Below are positions 6,571 through 13,723 of a stretch of DNA of 36,697 nt, piece by piece. The stretch lies in assembly GCA_934163035.1 (NCBI GenBank), contig CAKPJX010000013.1:1-36697 (forward strand), read 5' to 3'. The first letter of the stretch is position 1. Every line of letters begins with the position of its first letter. Source of the DNA: an uncultured Bacilli bacterium. GTDB taxonomy: Bacteria; Bacillota_I; Bacilli_A; RF39; UBA660. Made by a program: the position numbers and the translations under genes. Below the pieces are notes generated by a model. It was given only the letters and a program-made list of their open reading frames with translations, was not told the origin of the DNA and did no database searches.

Positions 6571-7284
6571 CTAATATTCACCAAACTTCTTCACTTTACT
6601 TTTTTCACGCTTTATAAATATATCTAATTCAGTATTTGGATCAAAATCATTCGAATTATCCATTCTGCTTACTATTAAAGTATCAATAAAATCTTTAACA
6701 TATGGATATTTCTTACCAAATGTATATACACCTTTTTTATCATAGAAATTTATGTAATCTCTATTACAAATACCAGAATATAATAATAGTTCATTTTTTG
6801 CAATTTCATTTTCTAAAGTCCCAGATGGAAATAGTTCGATTCGTTTTCTTTTTAATTCAGCTAAAGATCTATCAGTAATTAAAGCACAATTATACTTATA
6901 ACCAGATTTTGGAACCATATAGTTTTCATAAAACTCTATAATTGTCACTGGAACTAATCCTCGTTCAAAGGTATATTTTCTACCTTCAAATTTACTAATT
7001 AATCTAGCAAGAATAGGTCCAATCACATTTATTTTAAAATTAGAATTAGTATGTATATCTTTTAATAATTGACTTCTTTTTTCAAGAACAGAACTATACC
7101 TTTTATCAATATCAAGTTCCTTAGATTGAATATCATCATTCAATTCTTTTAATTTATCACTAAGTATTTGTTGAATTTCTTCTTCTATTTTAGCTTTTCT
7201 AACTTTCTTTTCAGAATATAATTTAGTATATTCACTATTATATTGCCTATAAATATTATCTAGTTCATTTAATTCTTTAATCAT
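6571..7284 (-). CDS. uncharacterised 237-aa protein with N-terminal coiled coil
   Basis: Residues 1-75 are a highly charged heptad-like helix (KKVRKAKIEEEIQQILSDKL and onward), very likely a coiled coil. Residues about 80-237 form a mixed domain with KINVIGPILARLISKFEG, ALITDRSLAELKRKR and a final basic tail (REKSKVKKFGEY). No signal peptide, membrane segment or known catalytic motif is seen and I do not recognise the family. ATG 7284 follows GGGAGGAAG at good spacing. A minus-strand -10 box with TG extension lies at 7306-7314. It is flanked by relics and a lone phosphatase, so context gives no function. Confidence 0.7.
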   Translation of the reverse strand: MIKELNELDNIYRQYNSEYTKLYSEKKVRKAKIEEEIQQILSDKLKELNDDIQSKELDIDKRYSSVLEKRSQLLKDIHTNSNFKINVIGPILARLISKFEGRKYTFERGLVPVTIIEFYENYMVPKSGYKYNCALITDRSLAELKRKRIELFPSGTLENEIAKNELLLYSGICNRDYINFYDKKGVYTFGKKYPYVKDFIDTLIVSRMDNSNDFDPNTELDIFIKREKSKVKKFGEY

Positions 7285-7378
7285 ATGTCTTCCTCCCTTA
7301 AGAAAATTATATCATTAATAACTTTTTTTACTTATGAAAAATATTAATATGTTTTATAAAGAAAATTTATGTATCAAA

Positions 7379-7400
7379 TGGCTAGTCTTTATTGTAGCCA
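7379..7400. promoter_or_regulatory. inverted repeat upstream of the histidine phosphatase gene
   Basis: TGGCTA (7379-7384) and TAGCCA (7395-7400), 10-nt spacer, about 67 nt before the ATG and just upstream of a possible -10 box TACAAT near 7417. There is no T run, so it may be an operator rather than a terminator. Weak evidence. Confidence 0.3.
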
Positions 7401-7466
7401 CTATATATGATATGTTACAATAAAAATATATCTTAATTACAACATATAAATATAAGGAGATAATCT

Positions 7467-8066
7467 ATGACAACAGTTTATCTGATAAGACATTCAGAGC
7501 CATTAAAAGCTATTAATCTCAAGAATAGTGATCCACTTCAATTACAAAATGAAAAATGGCCATTAACAGTAGAAGGAGAACATTTAGCTTTAAAAAAGAG
7601 CAGAAATAAAGAGTTGAAAGACTTTGATATTGTTATATCGTCAAATTATGTAAGGGCGATCGCAACTGCTAAGTATTTTACCAGTGACAAAGTATATATT
7701 GATGCTTCTTTTGGAGAAAGAAAATTTGGGATAAATACTTGGGATGAGTTGCCAATAGGTTTTGAAAAAAATCAATTTGCTGATTTTAATTATAAATTAA
7801 AAGATGGTGAATCACTAAATGAAGTTATGAATAGAGAATATACATCTCTAATGAGTATAATAGATGAATATAAAGACGGCAAGATATTAATAGTAGGTCA
7901 TTCTACAGCTTTTGCAAGCCTATTAACCAAGTGGTGTAAAAGAACAGAAAATGGTTATAAATTTAACGATAAAATTTTCTTTAATGGTATCTGGAATCAT
8001 TGTGAAACATTTAAATTGAAATTTGATAATAATAAAAGTTTAATTAAAATTGAAAATATCAAATAA
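7467..8066 (+). CDS. histidine phosphatase superfamily protein
   Basis: 199 aa, a full-length single-domain member of the phosphoglycerate mutase-like superfamily. The RHG-type motif is YLIRHSEP with Arg8 and the phospho-accepting His9; Arg63 lies in SSNYVRAIATAKYF, the acid Glu84 in GERKFG, and the second His145 in VGHSTA. The middle Gly of RHG is replaced by Ser, as in many broad-specificity phosphatases. The substrate cannot be predicted; the lack of strict mutase features argues for a phosphatase. AAGGAGAT precedes ATG 7467. It is a single-gene unit. Confidence 0.85.
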   Translation: MTTVYLIRHSEPLKAINLKNSDPLQLQNEKWPLTVEGEHLALKKSRNKELKDFDIVISSNYVRAIATAKYFTSDKVYIDASFGERKFGINTWDELPIGFEKNQFADFNYKLKDGESLNEVMNREYTSLMSIIDEYKDGKILIVGHSTAFASLLTKWCKRTENGYKFNDKIFFNGIWNHCETFKLKFDNNKSLIKIENIK

Positions 8067-8073
8067 AAATCAA

Positions 8074-8107
8074 AACTAAAACTACTTCCCATTTATTGAA
8101 AAGTAGT
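8074..8107 (-). terminator. terminator of the minus-strand gene 8131-8580
   Basis: Arms ACTACTT (8081-8087) and AAGTAGT (8101-8107). Read on the minus strand the hairpin is followed by TTTTAGTTTTG, a proper T-rich tail; on the plus strand the tail is poor. Confidence 0.55.
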
Positions 8108-8130
8108 CCTACTATAATAAAGATAAAAAT

Positions 8131-8580
8131 CTAATCCTGATGAGGCAATTTCTTAATATAGGAAAAGCCTTCAGTAGACTTTTCACCCTTGCCATTAATC
8201 TCTCTAGCTAAATCATTCATTTTAGCAACAGTATTAACGCCAAACATATTAATATTACTCCATGCTACATCTCTAGAAATATTAATAGTTGATTTCATTC
8301 CATCATCTTGTTCTAGTGGAGATAATATTCCATAGCTATATGCTGTTAAAAAAGATGGAGTCAAGTTAATAGAAATATCATCGTCTTGTATATCACTGCC
8401 ATTAGAAAAACATCTAAATAAGTCTCTATATTTTGGATTATCATATAATAAGGATAGTTTTTGTTCAAGCCCATTATTATCAATAACTAAACTACAACCC
8501 TGAATAACCATAACAGAAGATAATAAACATAAAAATTCAAGTTCTGTAATAGGCACATCTATATTTTCACTAATTTCCAT
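8131..8580 (-). CDS. unknown 149-aa protein, distant paralogue of 3456-3869
   Basis: Soluble, acidic in the middle (DIQDDD), no membrane segment. N-terminal ELEFLCLLSS, then GLEQKLSLLYDN, KYRDLFRCFSNG, SINLTPSF and SYGILSPLEQ run parallel to the protein at 3456-3869. The two share an order of motifs rather than high identity. ATG 8580 follows GGGAGG on the minus strand, and the promoter at 8598-8625 fits. It is a lone gene with its own promoter and terminator. Family and function are not known to me; size and single-gene layout would fit a regulatory protein or antitoxin, but nothing proves that. Confidence 0.7.
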   Translation of the reverse strand: MEISENIDVPITELEFLCLLSSVMVIQGCSLVIDNNGLEQKLSLLYDNPKYRDLFRCFSNGSDIQDDDISINLTPSFLTAYSYGILSPLEQDDGMKSTINISRDVAWSNINMFGVNTVAKMNDLAREINGKGEKSTEGFSYIKKLPHQD

Positions 8581-8597
8581 AATAAACCTCCCAACAA

Positions 8598-8625
8598 TAT
8601 TATATCAAAGCATTTAAATTGGTCA
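8598..8625 (-). promoter_or_regulatory. sigma-A promoter of the 149-aa gene
   Basis: Minus-strand TTGACC (8620-8625), 16-bp spacer, TATAAT (8598-8603), with TG just before the -10 box offset by one base. The leader to ATG 8580 would be very short, about 10 nt, but still contains the RBS. Confidence 0.6.
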
Positions 8626-8668
8626 AGTAAATACAATAATCACATTCCTAAAGGAGTTTAAAATTAAA

Positions 8669-8699
8669 AAAACTATTATTATATTTAAAAAATAGTTTT
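8669..8699. other. hairpin upstream of the sigma-like gene
   Basis: AAAACTATT (8669-8677) and AATAGTTTT (8691-8699), 9 bp with T-rich ends, between two divergent genes. It could be a weak terminator for antisense reading or an operator. No transcript is known to need ending here. Confidence 0.35.
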
Positions 8700-8750
8700 A
8701 TAAAATCAAAATATGTTATAAAATAAAGTAAAAAACGAGGAGAGATGAAT

Positions 8751-9446
8751 ATGAAATTAAAACCATTTTATGACTTCTTCCCTGGCTATACAATGGAACA
8801 AATAGATGATATGGTGTCTAAATTAACTCCCTATGATATTAGTTTAGTGGAACAGCGCAAAAATGGAAATATACCAGTAACCAACAAGAAAGACTATCAA
8901 CGCTTTTATTGTGGTATAGTACCTAAAATTAGAAATTATTTAAAGAATAGTACTTCACTTGATGCTAAAGTACAAACTACTAATTCAACAGTAGAGAAAG
9001 TAGAGAAAAAAGTTGAACCATCAGAAGAAATAACTAATACTACTGTTAAAGCAGAAGAGAGAAAACCTGCTACTACAGTAGAACAACATCAAGATGAAAA
9101 TAATGATCAAATTGCTTATGATGCATCTTCAATAGATGAAAGTTGCATGAGGTTGCTTGAAATATTAAAACAAGATTCCAAAATAAATAAGGACATGAAC
9201 TTATCACCAAAAGAGTTAACAATCGCATATTTAAAGCTAGGTTATATTGATGGAAAATATTTTACAGCTGAAGAAATATCTAGCTTCTTAGGAGTTAGTC
9301 AAGAAGAAATAATTACTACTACTAAAAAGGTACTAGTAGAATACAAAAATAATATGAATTCACTACTAGACCAAGCTATATCCTCAGTAGTAGGAGAACA
9401 AACCGCCAAATCACCATATACAAAAAAGCCAAACAATAATCAATAA
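8751..9446 (+). CDS. protein with sigma-70 region-4-like C-terminal domain
   Basis: 231 aa. Residues 1-65 form a conserved-looking N-terminal domain (PFYDFFPGYTMEQIDDM...LTPYDISLVEQR); 70-125 is a low-complexity Thr/Glu/Lys linker; about 130-205 (LSPKELTIAYLKLGYIDG, then FTAEEISSFLGVSQEE) follows the pattern of sigma-70 region 4: helix, glycine turn, then a helix-turn-helix with T-x-E-E-I-x-x-x-L-G-V-S. Regions 2 and 3 are absent, so it is not a complete sigma factor. GAGGAG precedes ATG 8751 by 8 nt, which favours it over the ATG at 8745. It is followed 20 nt later by an HTH-WYL regulator, so the pair is probably a regulatory operon. Function inferred only. Confidence 0.6.
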   Translation: MKLKPFYDFFPGYTMEQIDDMVSKLTPYDISLVEQRKNGNIPVTNKKDYQRFYCGIVPKIRNYLKNSTSLDAKVQTTNSTVEKVEKKVEPSEEITNTTVKAEERKPATTVEQHQDENNDQIAYDASSIDESCMRLLEILKQDSKINKDMNLSPKELTIAYLKLGYIDGKYFTAEEISSFLGVSQEEIITTTKKVLVEYKNNMNSLLDQAISSVVGEQTAKSPYTKKPNNNQ

Positions 9447-9466
9447 CATATTTTAGGAGGATATAG

Positions 9467-9940
9467 ATGTCTAAAATAAGTAACGTAATTATGATGCTAG
9501 AATATTTAAGTAGCAAAAGAAAATATAGTATCAAAGAATTATCAGAAAAATTAGAAGTCAGCCAAAGAATGATAAGAGTATACAAAACAGAATTAGAAAA
9601 AGCCGGTATATATATAGATACAATTAAAGGTCCATATGGTGGATATGTTTTAAAGCAAAACATAAGTATTGGAAAAGAAGATATAAATACAGAACCTATT
9701 AATTTAGAAAACAAAGAGCTTTTTAATACAATAAATAAAGCTATTCGTGCTAAAAGAAAATGTTTTATAGAGTATTACTCCAAAAACAAAAAAGATATAA
9801 CTAAAAGAATTATTCATCCCTATCATTTAATTTTATTAAACAATGAATGGGGAGTAGCCTCATACTGTGAATTAAAAAAGGAAATAAGACACTTCTATGT
9901 TAATAGGATCAAAACTATAAAAATATTAGAAAACTTTTAG
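9467..9940 (+). CDS. short HTH-WYL transcriptional regulator
   Basis: 157 aa. N-terminal winged helix (residues 1-60) of the DeoR/YafY type: YSIKELSEKLEVSQRMIRVY is the helix-turn-helix and GPYGGYVL the wing. Residues about 85-155 form a compact WYL-like Sm-fold domain (CFIEYYSKNKK, RIIHPYHLILLNNEWGVASY, RHFYVNRIKTIKIL), with the W-G-V-A in place of W-Y-L. The C-terminal WCX extension found in most such proteins is missing, which makes it about half the usual length. WYL domains sense ligands, often nucleotides or nucleic acid. AGGAGG lies 7 nt before ATG 9467. Operon with the preceding gene. Confidence 0.75.
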   Translation: MSKISNVIMMLEYLSSKRKYSIKELSEKLEVSQRMIRVYKTELEKAGIYIDTIKGPYGGYVLKQNISIGKEDINTEPINLENKELFNTINKAIRAKRKCFIEYYSKNKKDITKRIIHPYHLILLNNEWGVASYCELKKEIRHFYVNRIKTIKILENF

Positions 9941-9999
9941 AACTGACATATATATTGCCACATAATATGATAGATTATATCTAAAGGAGATGTTATATT

Positions 10000-10623
10000 A
10001 TGGAAAATTTAACTTATGTTACAGGGAATTATGGTAAATATATTTCAGTAAAAGAAAAATTTGAAAAATTGGGTATTGAAATAGGTTATTTTAAATGTGA
10101 TATAAAAGAACCAGAAGTAAATGATATAGAGTTAATATCAAAAGAAAAAGCCAAACAAGCTTATCAGACACTAAAAAAGCCAGTATTCGTTGCTGATACA
10201 GGTTTTTATATAGAAGACTATCCGGATAATCCTGGCTACCCAGGGGCTTTTGTAAAAAGAAGCGGTATTAGTACAAATATAGATAAATTATTATTAGTAA
10301 TGGAAAATACTACTAATAGAAGTTGCTTTTTCTTAGATTGTCTTACTTTTTATGATGGAAATAATTATTATCAATTTTATGGAGTTAGTAGAGGTAGTCT
10401 AACATATGATATCAGAGGCAAAGAAATAAAAAAAGCCAAGTCAAATTTATGGTATGTATTTATGCCAAATAATTGTTCAAAGACTTTAGCTGAAATGACT
10501 GATGAAGAAAGGGAAAATAGAAAAGATAATAGAACCAGTGCCACTGATGAATTTATAGACTGGTACAGAAAAGTATATAAATCAAGTACAAATAAAAAAT
10601 TAACAAAATATAAAATAATATAA
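10000..10623 (+). CDS. RdgB/HAM1-family non-canonical NTP pyrophosphatase
   Basis: 207 aa. TYVTGNYGKYISVKEKF (5-21) is the family's T-G-N-x-x-K substrate loop, and VFVADTGFYIEDY (about 64-76) followed by GYPGAFVKR is its signature with the catalytic Asp. The enzyme would hydrolyse ITP, dITP or XTP to the monophosphate and pyrophosphate and so keep damaged purines out of nucleic acids. The C-terminal part departs from the classic family (no SHR near the end; instead DNRTSATDEF), so it may belong to a divergent branch with another nucleotide preference. AAAGGAG precedes ATG 10000. Single gene, 77 nt from its PAP2 neighbour. Confidence 0.8.
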   Translation: MENLTYVTGNYGKYISVKEKFEKLGIEIGYFKCDIKEPEVNDIELISKEKAKQAYQTLKKPVFVADTGFYIEDYPDNPGYPGAFVKRSGISTNIDKLLLVMENTTNRSCFFLDCLTFYDGNNYYQFYGVSRGSLTYDIRGKEIKKAKSNLWYVFMPNNCSKTLAEMTDEERENRKDNRTSATDEFIDWYRKVYKSSTNKKLTKYKII

Positions 10624-10693
10624 TATCACTATTCCAAATAACTATAATATGATAAAATAAACACATAAATATAATGTCATAGGATGTGGTAAG

Positions 10694-11338
10694 ATGTATA
10701 AAAAAATAAAAAAGGCAATATCAAGCAATTATAAATTAATTATTTGCTTTTTCTGTTTAATAGCCTTTCTAGCCTTAGCAGAAGATGTTTTTAACCACGA
10801 TATAATGAAAGGTGATATTATAGGATATAATCTAATATCTAAATTTCTAATTAGAGATGAGATAACGCCAATCATGAAAGCAATAACATGGTTTGGTAGT
10901 GCTTATTGTCTTATTTCTCTAACATTAATATTATTTATCACATTAAAAAATAAAAGAGTAGGTATCTTAGTAGCTAGTAATGTAGTTATTATAACAGTCA
11001 TTAATCAATTATTTAAATTTATGCTTCAAAGACCAAGACCAACAGAATTTAGAATTATAAATGAAAGTGGCTATAGTTTTCCATCAGGGCATTCAATGGT
11101 AAGTATGGCTTTCTATGGCTTTTTAGCCTACCTAATTTATAAAAATGTAAAGAATAAACGTATTAAATGGATATCAATTGCACTATTACTTCTATTACCA
11201 GTACTAATAGGTATAAGTAGAATATATTTAGGAGTACACTATACCAGCGATGTTCTAGCAGGCTTTCTAATATCAGTATCATATTTAATAGTATATACTA
11301 GTATAATAAATAGACTTCATATTTTAAATAAAGAATAA
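10694..11338 (+). CDS. PAP2-family membrane phosphatase
   Basis: 214 aa with about five to six membrane helices (first about 15-31). The three phosphatase motifs are complete: KFMLQRPRP (108-116, Lys and Arg of motif 1), FPSGHSM (129-135, His133), and SRIYLGVHYTSDVLAG (175-190, Arg176, His182, Asp186). Such proteins dephosphorylate lipid phosphates such as phosphatidic acid, phosphatidylglycerophosphate or undecaprenyl pyrophosphate at the outer membrane face. Which substrate is used cannot be decided. RBS AGGATGTGG precedes ATG 10694. Confidence 0.88.
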   Translation: MYKKIKKAISSNYKLIICFFCLIAFLALAEDVFNHDIMKGDIIGYNLISKFLIRDEITPIMKAITWFGSAYCLISLTLILFITLKNKRVGILVASNVVIITVINQLFKFMLQRPRPTEFRIINESGYSFPSGHSMVSMAFYGFLAYLIYKNVKNKRIKWISIALLLLLPVLIGISRIYLGVHYTSDVLAGFLISVSYLIVYTSIINRLHILNKE

Positions 11339-11359
11339 TGATATATAGTCATTAAATGA

Positions 11360-11387
11360 TTGATATATTAGTAAACTATGATATAAT
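11360..11387 (+). promoter_or_regulatory. sigma-A promoter of gene 11434-12300
   Basis: TTGATA (11360-11365), 16 bp, TATAAT (11382-11387), with TGA directly before the -10 box. Transcription would start about 40 nt before the ATG. Confidence 0.6.
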
Positions 11388-11433
11388 AAGCGTATTCATG
11401 CAAAAGATAATTTAAAGTAATAAGGAGAAAATA

Positions 11434-12300
11434 ATGACAAATGATATTAAGGTTGTAAGAGCATCTGGAAACGACGAATGTGTAGAAGTAGTATTACCAT
11501 ATACTAGTAATATGACTGTGTATAGTAATAACAGTATTATATTTAATTCACCATGTATAGGAGTAGTAACCGAGAATAAATATTTAACAGATGATAGAAG
11601 AAAAGCATGGGAAGATAGTAATCAACCAATGCGTCGTAGAAAATTACCATTTGGTAAGAGTAAATTATATGTAAATCAGTTGTTAGACTTTAATGTGCCA
11701 TACATAATAGTAAGAGATGGGAATATAAAGCAACTAACTGCTGTAAAAGTTGATGGAAGAGATTATGTTATAGATGAAGAGCCTAAACTAAAAGCTGCCA
11801 ATAAAGTAATTTGCTTACCAAACGAAGTACAAAAAATAGCTACTGCTGTTAGTACAAAAGATAAAAATGCAATTACAATAAGTGGTGATGGTCGAATCTT
11901 AAATTTAGATGTTACAGAGGAAGAATATCAAGAAAAAATACACAATTACTTAAACTATTTATCTTCAAAAAAATGTAATTATCATTTCGACAGCAATCTT
12001 GGAACAATAATTTCAAATGATAGTAACGCAAATATACCTGATGTGATTTTTGATAGAACTGAACCAATAGTAATTATCAACCCAGAAAACAGTCCAACAG
12101 AGTTGGAGAGACTATCATTTAAAGTAGCTGGAATATACGATGAACTTATCATAACAGAAAAAGAATCTTTTCAAACAAGAGGATATACTCAAGATCAAGC
12201 AGAAGAATTACTATCAAGAGTAGATACAAAGAAAAATTTACATGCCCCAAACTTGACTAAGAAAAAAATAAAGAGACCTTTCTGGAACATTGAAAAATAA
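11434..12300 (+). CDS. uncharacterised 288-aa protein
   Basis: I do not recognise this family. The protein lacks a signal peptide and membrane helices. The first 130 residues are beta-rich (VVLPYTSNMTVYSNNSIIF, PYIIVRDGNIKQLTAVKV); residues 130-230 contain ISGDGRILNLDVTEEEYQEK and VIFDRTEPIVIINPENSP; the last 55 are helical and basic (YTQDQAEELLSRVDTKKN, ending KRPFWNIEK). AAGGAG precedes ATG 11434, and the gene has its own promoter. Its 3' flank held a terminator that is now split by the IS remnant. Confidence 0.7.
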   Translation: MTNDIKVVRASGNDECVEVVLPYTSNMTVYSNNSIIFNSPCIGVVTENKYLTDDRRKAWEDSNQPMRRRKLPFGKSKLYVNQLLDFNVPYIIVRDGNIKQLTAVKVDGRDYVIDEEPKLKAANKVICLPNEVQKIATAVSTKDKNAITISGDGRILNLDVTEEEYQEKIHNYLNYLSSKKCNYHFDSNLGTIISNDSNANIPDVIFDRTEPIVIINPENSPTELERLSFKVAGIYDELIITEKESFQTRGYTQDQAEELLSRVDTKKNLHAPNLTKKKIKRPFWNIEK

Positions 12301-12319
12301 AAAAATAAAGAACGTAATG

Positions 12320-13258
12320 GGAGACTGCTGAAAAAGTATACAAAGATTATCGTAAACTATATCAGTAGTCTTTTTATTTTGATATAATATATACGTAAGG
12401 ATTATGGTGATAAACATGCTAAAAAAATCAAACCAATTGGAACTAAGTTTTAGTAAACATACAGAATTATATGATATATTAATTAAACCAGACAATTAAA
12501 TGATATGATAGACTTTTCATTTGTATATGAAGAACTAAAAGATAAATATTCTTCAACAATGGGAAGAACAAGTGAAGATGTAATAAGAAGGTTTAAATAT
12601 TTGTTACTGAAATCATATTTCAAATTATCTGACAGAGGTTTAGTAGAAAGAACTCAAACAGATTTGAACAAATAGATTATTTAGAAGAAACTATGAATGA
12701 TACAGAAATAGAACTAGAATATTCAAAAGATCAAGACGCAAAAGCAGGACATATGGCTATTAGAAAAGCAAACCGAGGATCAAAAAACACAAAATATGGT
12801 GACCAAAGAGTTGAAACATATTATTTTGACGTGGAAAAATGTAAACATTGTCCTTTTAAAGATGGTTGTTATAAAGGTGGCTCAAAAACAAAAACATACA
12901 ATGTAAAAATAAAAACTGAAACGCATATAGAACATATGAAATATATGAAAACAGAAGAATTTAAAAATTTATATAAAGAAAGATATAAAATAGAAGCTAA
13001 AAATGCTGAATTAAAAAATAATTATAATTATGGAAATGCAAATGCTTGTGGAAAACTAGGTATTACAATACAAGGGGCAACTACGCTCTTTTTAACCAAT
13101 ATGAAAAGAATAATCAAATTAAATGAAGAAAAAAATAAAAATATAGGATAATTATAGCCTATATTTATATCATTTTTATTAAATTGATTAAAAAAACTGA
13201 CAATTAGAAAATATTTCTAAATATCAGTTCTTATTTTAACTACTTTTCAGCAGTCTCC
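12320..13258 (+). mobile_element. decayed IS1182-family insertion sequence
   Basis: About 0.94 kb, bounded by terminal inverted repeats: GGAGACTGCTGAAAA at 12320-12334 and its complement at 13244-13258. Inside is a broken DDE transposase gene on the plus strand. Each end carries a hairpin with a T-rich tail: GACTGCTG/CAGTAGTC at 12323-12370 followed by TTTTTATTTT, and a longer imperfect hairpin at about 13197-13230. These would shield the element from, and its neighbours against, read-through. Full-length members of the family are about 1.6-1.9 kb, so roughly half has been lost. A clear target duplication is not seen. Confidence 0.75.
12416..13151 (+). pseudogene. IS1182-type transposase, internally deleted and frameshifted
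   Basis: Three frames carry consecutive pieces. 12416-12499: MLKKSNQLELSFSKHTELYD, the usual start. 12499-12675: DFSFVYEELKDKYSS...GRTSEDVIRRFKYLL...LSDRGLVERTQTDL, the DUF772-like N-terminal domain. 12666-13151: the C-terminal third with KAGHMAIRKANRGS, the zinc-ribbon-like KCKHCPFKDGCYKGG and the end of the catalytic domain (YKIEAKNAELKNNYNYGNA, with the Glu). The central part, with the first catalytic Asp residues, is missing. The protein is certainly inactive; the element could move only with a transposase supplied in trans. Confidence 0.8.
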
Positions 13259-13269
13259 GTAGCGGTTCT

Positions 13270-13608
13270 TTATTTTTTTGCATCACGTTTAAGCTGTCTA
13301 AGTTCTCTTCTAGTTATAGTTTTAGAATATGCCAGGTTTTGAGGATTAACACATGAACAAGACAAAGTTTCAATATTAATATTAGGATTTCTCTCAGCCA
13401 ATTCCCTCAAATAACCATCTGCCTCATCAGGTGTTAACATGACTGCTCCATTTATATCTAATAATACTCCTAGTACATTATAATAGAATTCAGATTCTCT
13501 ATTAGCAATTCTATAATCAGTCTCAAGCAAAACAGATCCATCTTTGATTTGAAGATTTTTAATATAACAATTCTGCTTAAATCCTTTATATATATTTTTA
13601 CGACTCAT
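13270..13608 (-). CDS. uncharacterised 112-aa protein
   Basis: ATG 13608 follows TGGAGGTG at ideal spacing on the minus strand. The product is basic at both ends, has a beta-rich middle (SVLLETDYRIANRESEFYYN) and ends in a helix TRRELRQLKRDAKK; two Cys sit close together (LSCSCVNPQN, about 82-91). No signal peptide or membrane helix. I do not recognise the family. It is divergent from the LysM gene, with a 115-bp shared upstream region, and convergent with 11434-12300. Confidence 0.65.
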   Translation of the reverse strand: MSRKNIYKGFKQNCYIKNLQIKDGSVLLETDYRIANRESEFYYNVLGVLLDINGAVMLTPDEADGYLRELAERNPNINIETLSCSCVNPQNLAYSKTITRRELRQLKRDAKK

Positions 13609-13723
13609 AATTCACCTCCAGTAATATATACAGTATATATTATACATTACTTTTCAGATTAAGAAAAGCAAAAAATAAATAATATCAGTATATGGACATA
13701 TATATTAATAGGAGGAAGAAAAA

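Larger units (their letters stand above)
12303..13275. terminator. bidirectional terminator split by an insertion
   Basis: AAATAAAGAAC (12303-12313) and GTTCTTTATTT (13265-13275) are an 11-bp inverted repeat lying just after the stop codons of two convergent genes (stops 12298-12300 and, on the minus strand, 13270-13272). If the IS remnant between them is removed, they form the stem of a classic bidirectional terminator with A and T tracts outside. The six bases next to each IS end differ (GTAATG left, GTAGCG right). Confidence 0.5.

Noticed and set aside
12314..13264. Target-site duplication next to the IS remnant
   Set aside because: The flanking bases GTAATG and GTAGCG resemble each other only in part; no exact duplication is present.
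13660..13723. Sigma-E/K type promoter before the LysM gene
   Set aside because: CATATATATT near 13698 resembles a mother-cell -10 box, but no matching -35 element at proper spacing could be supported.
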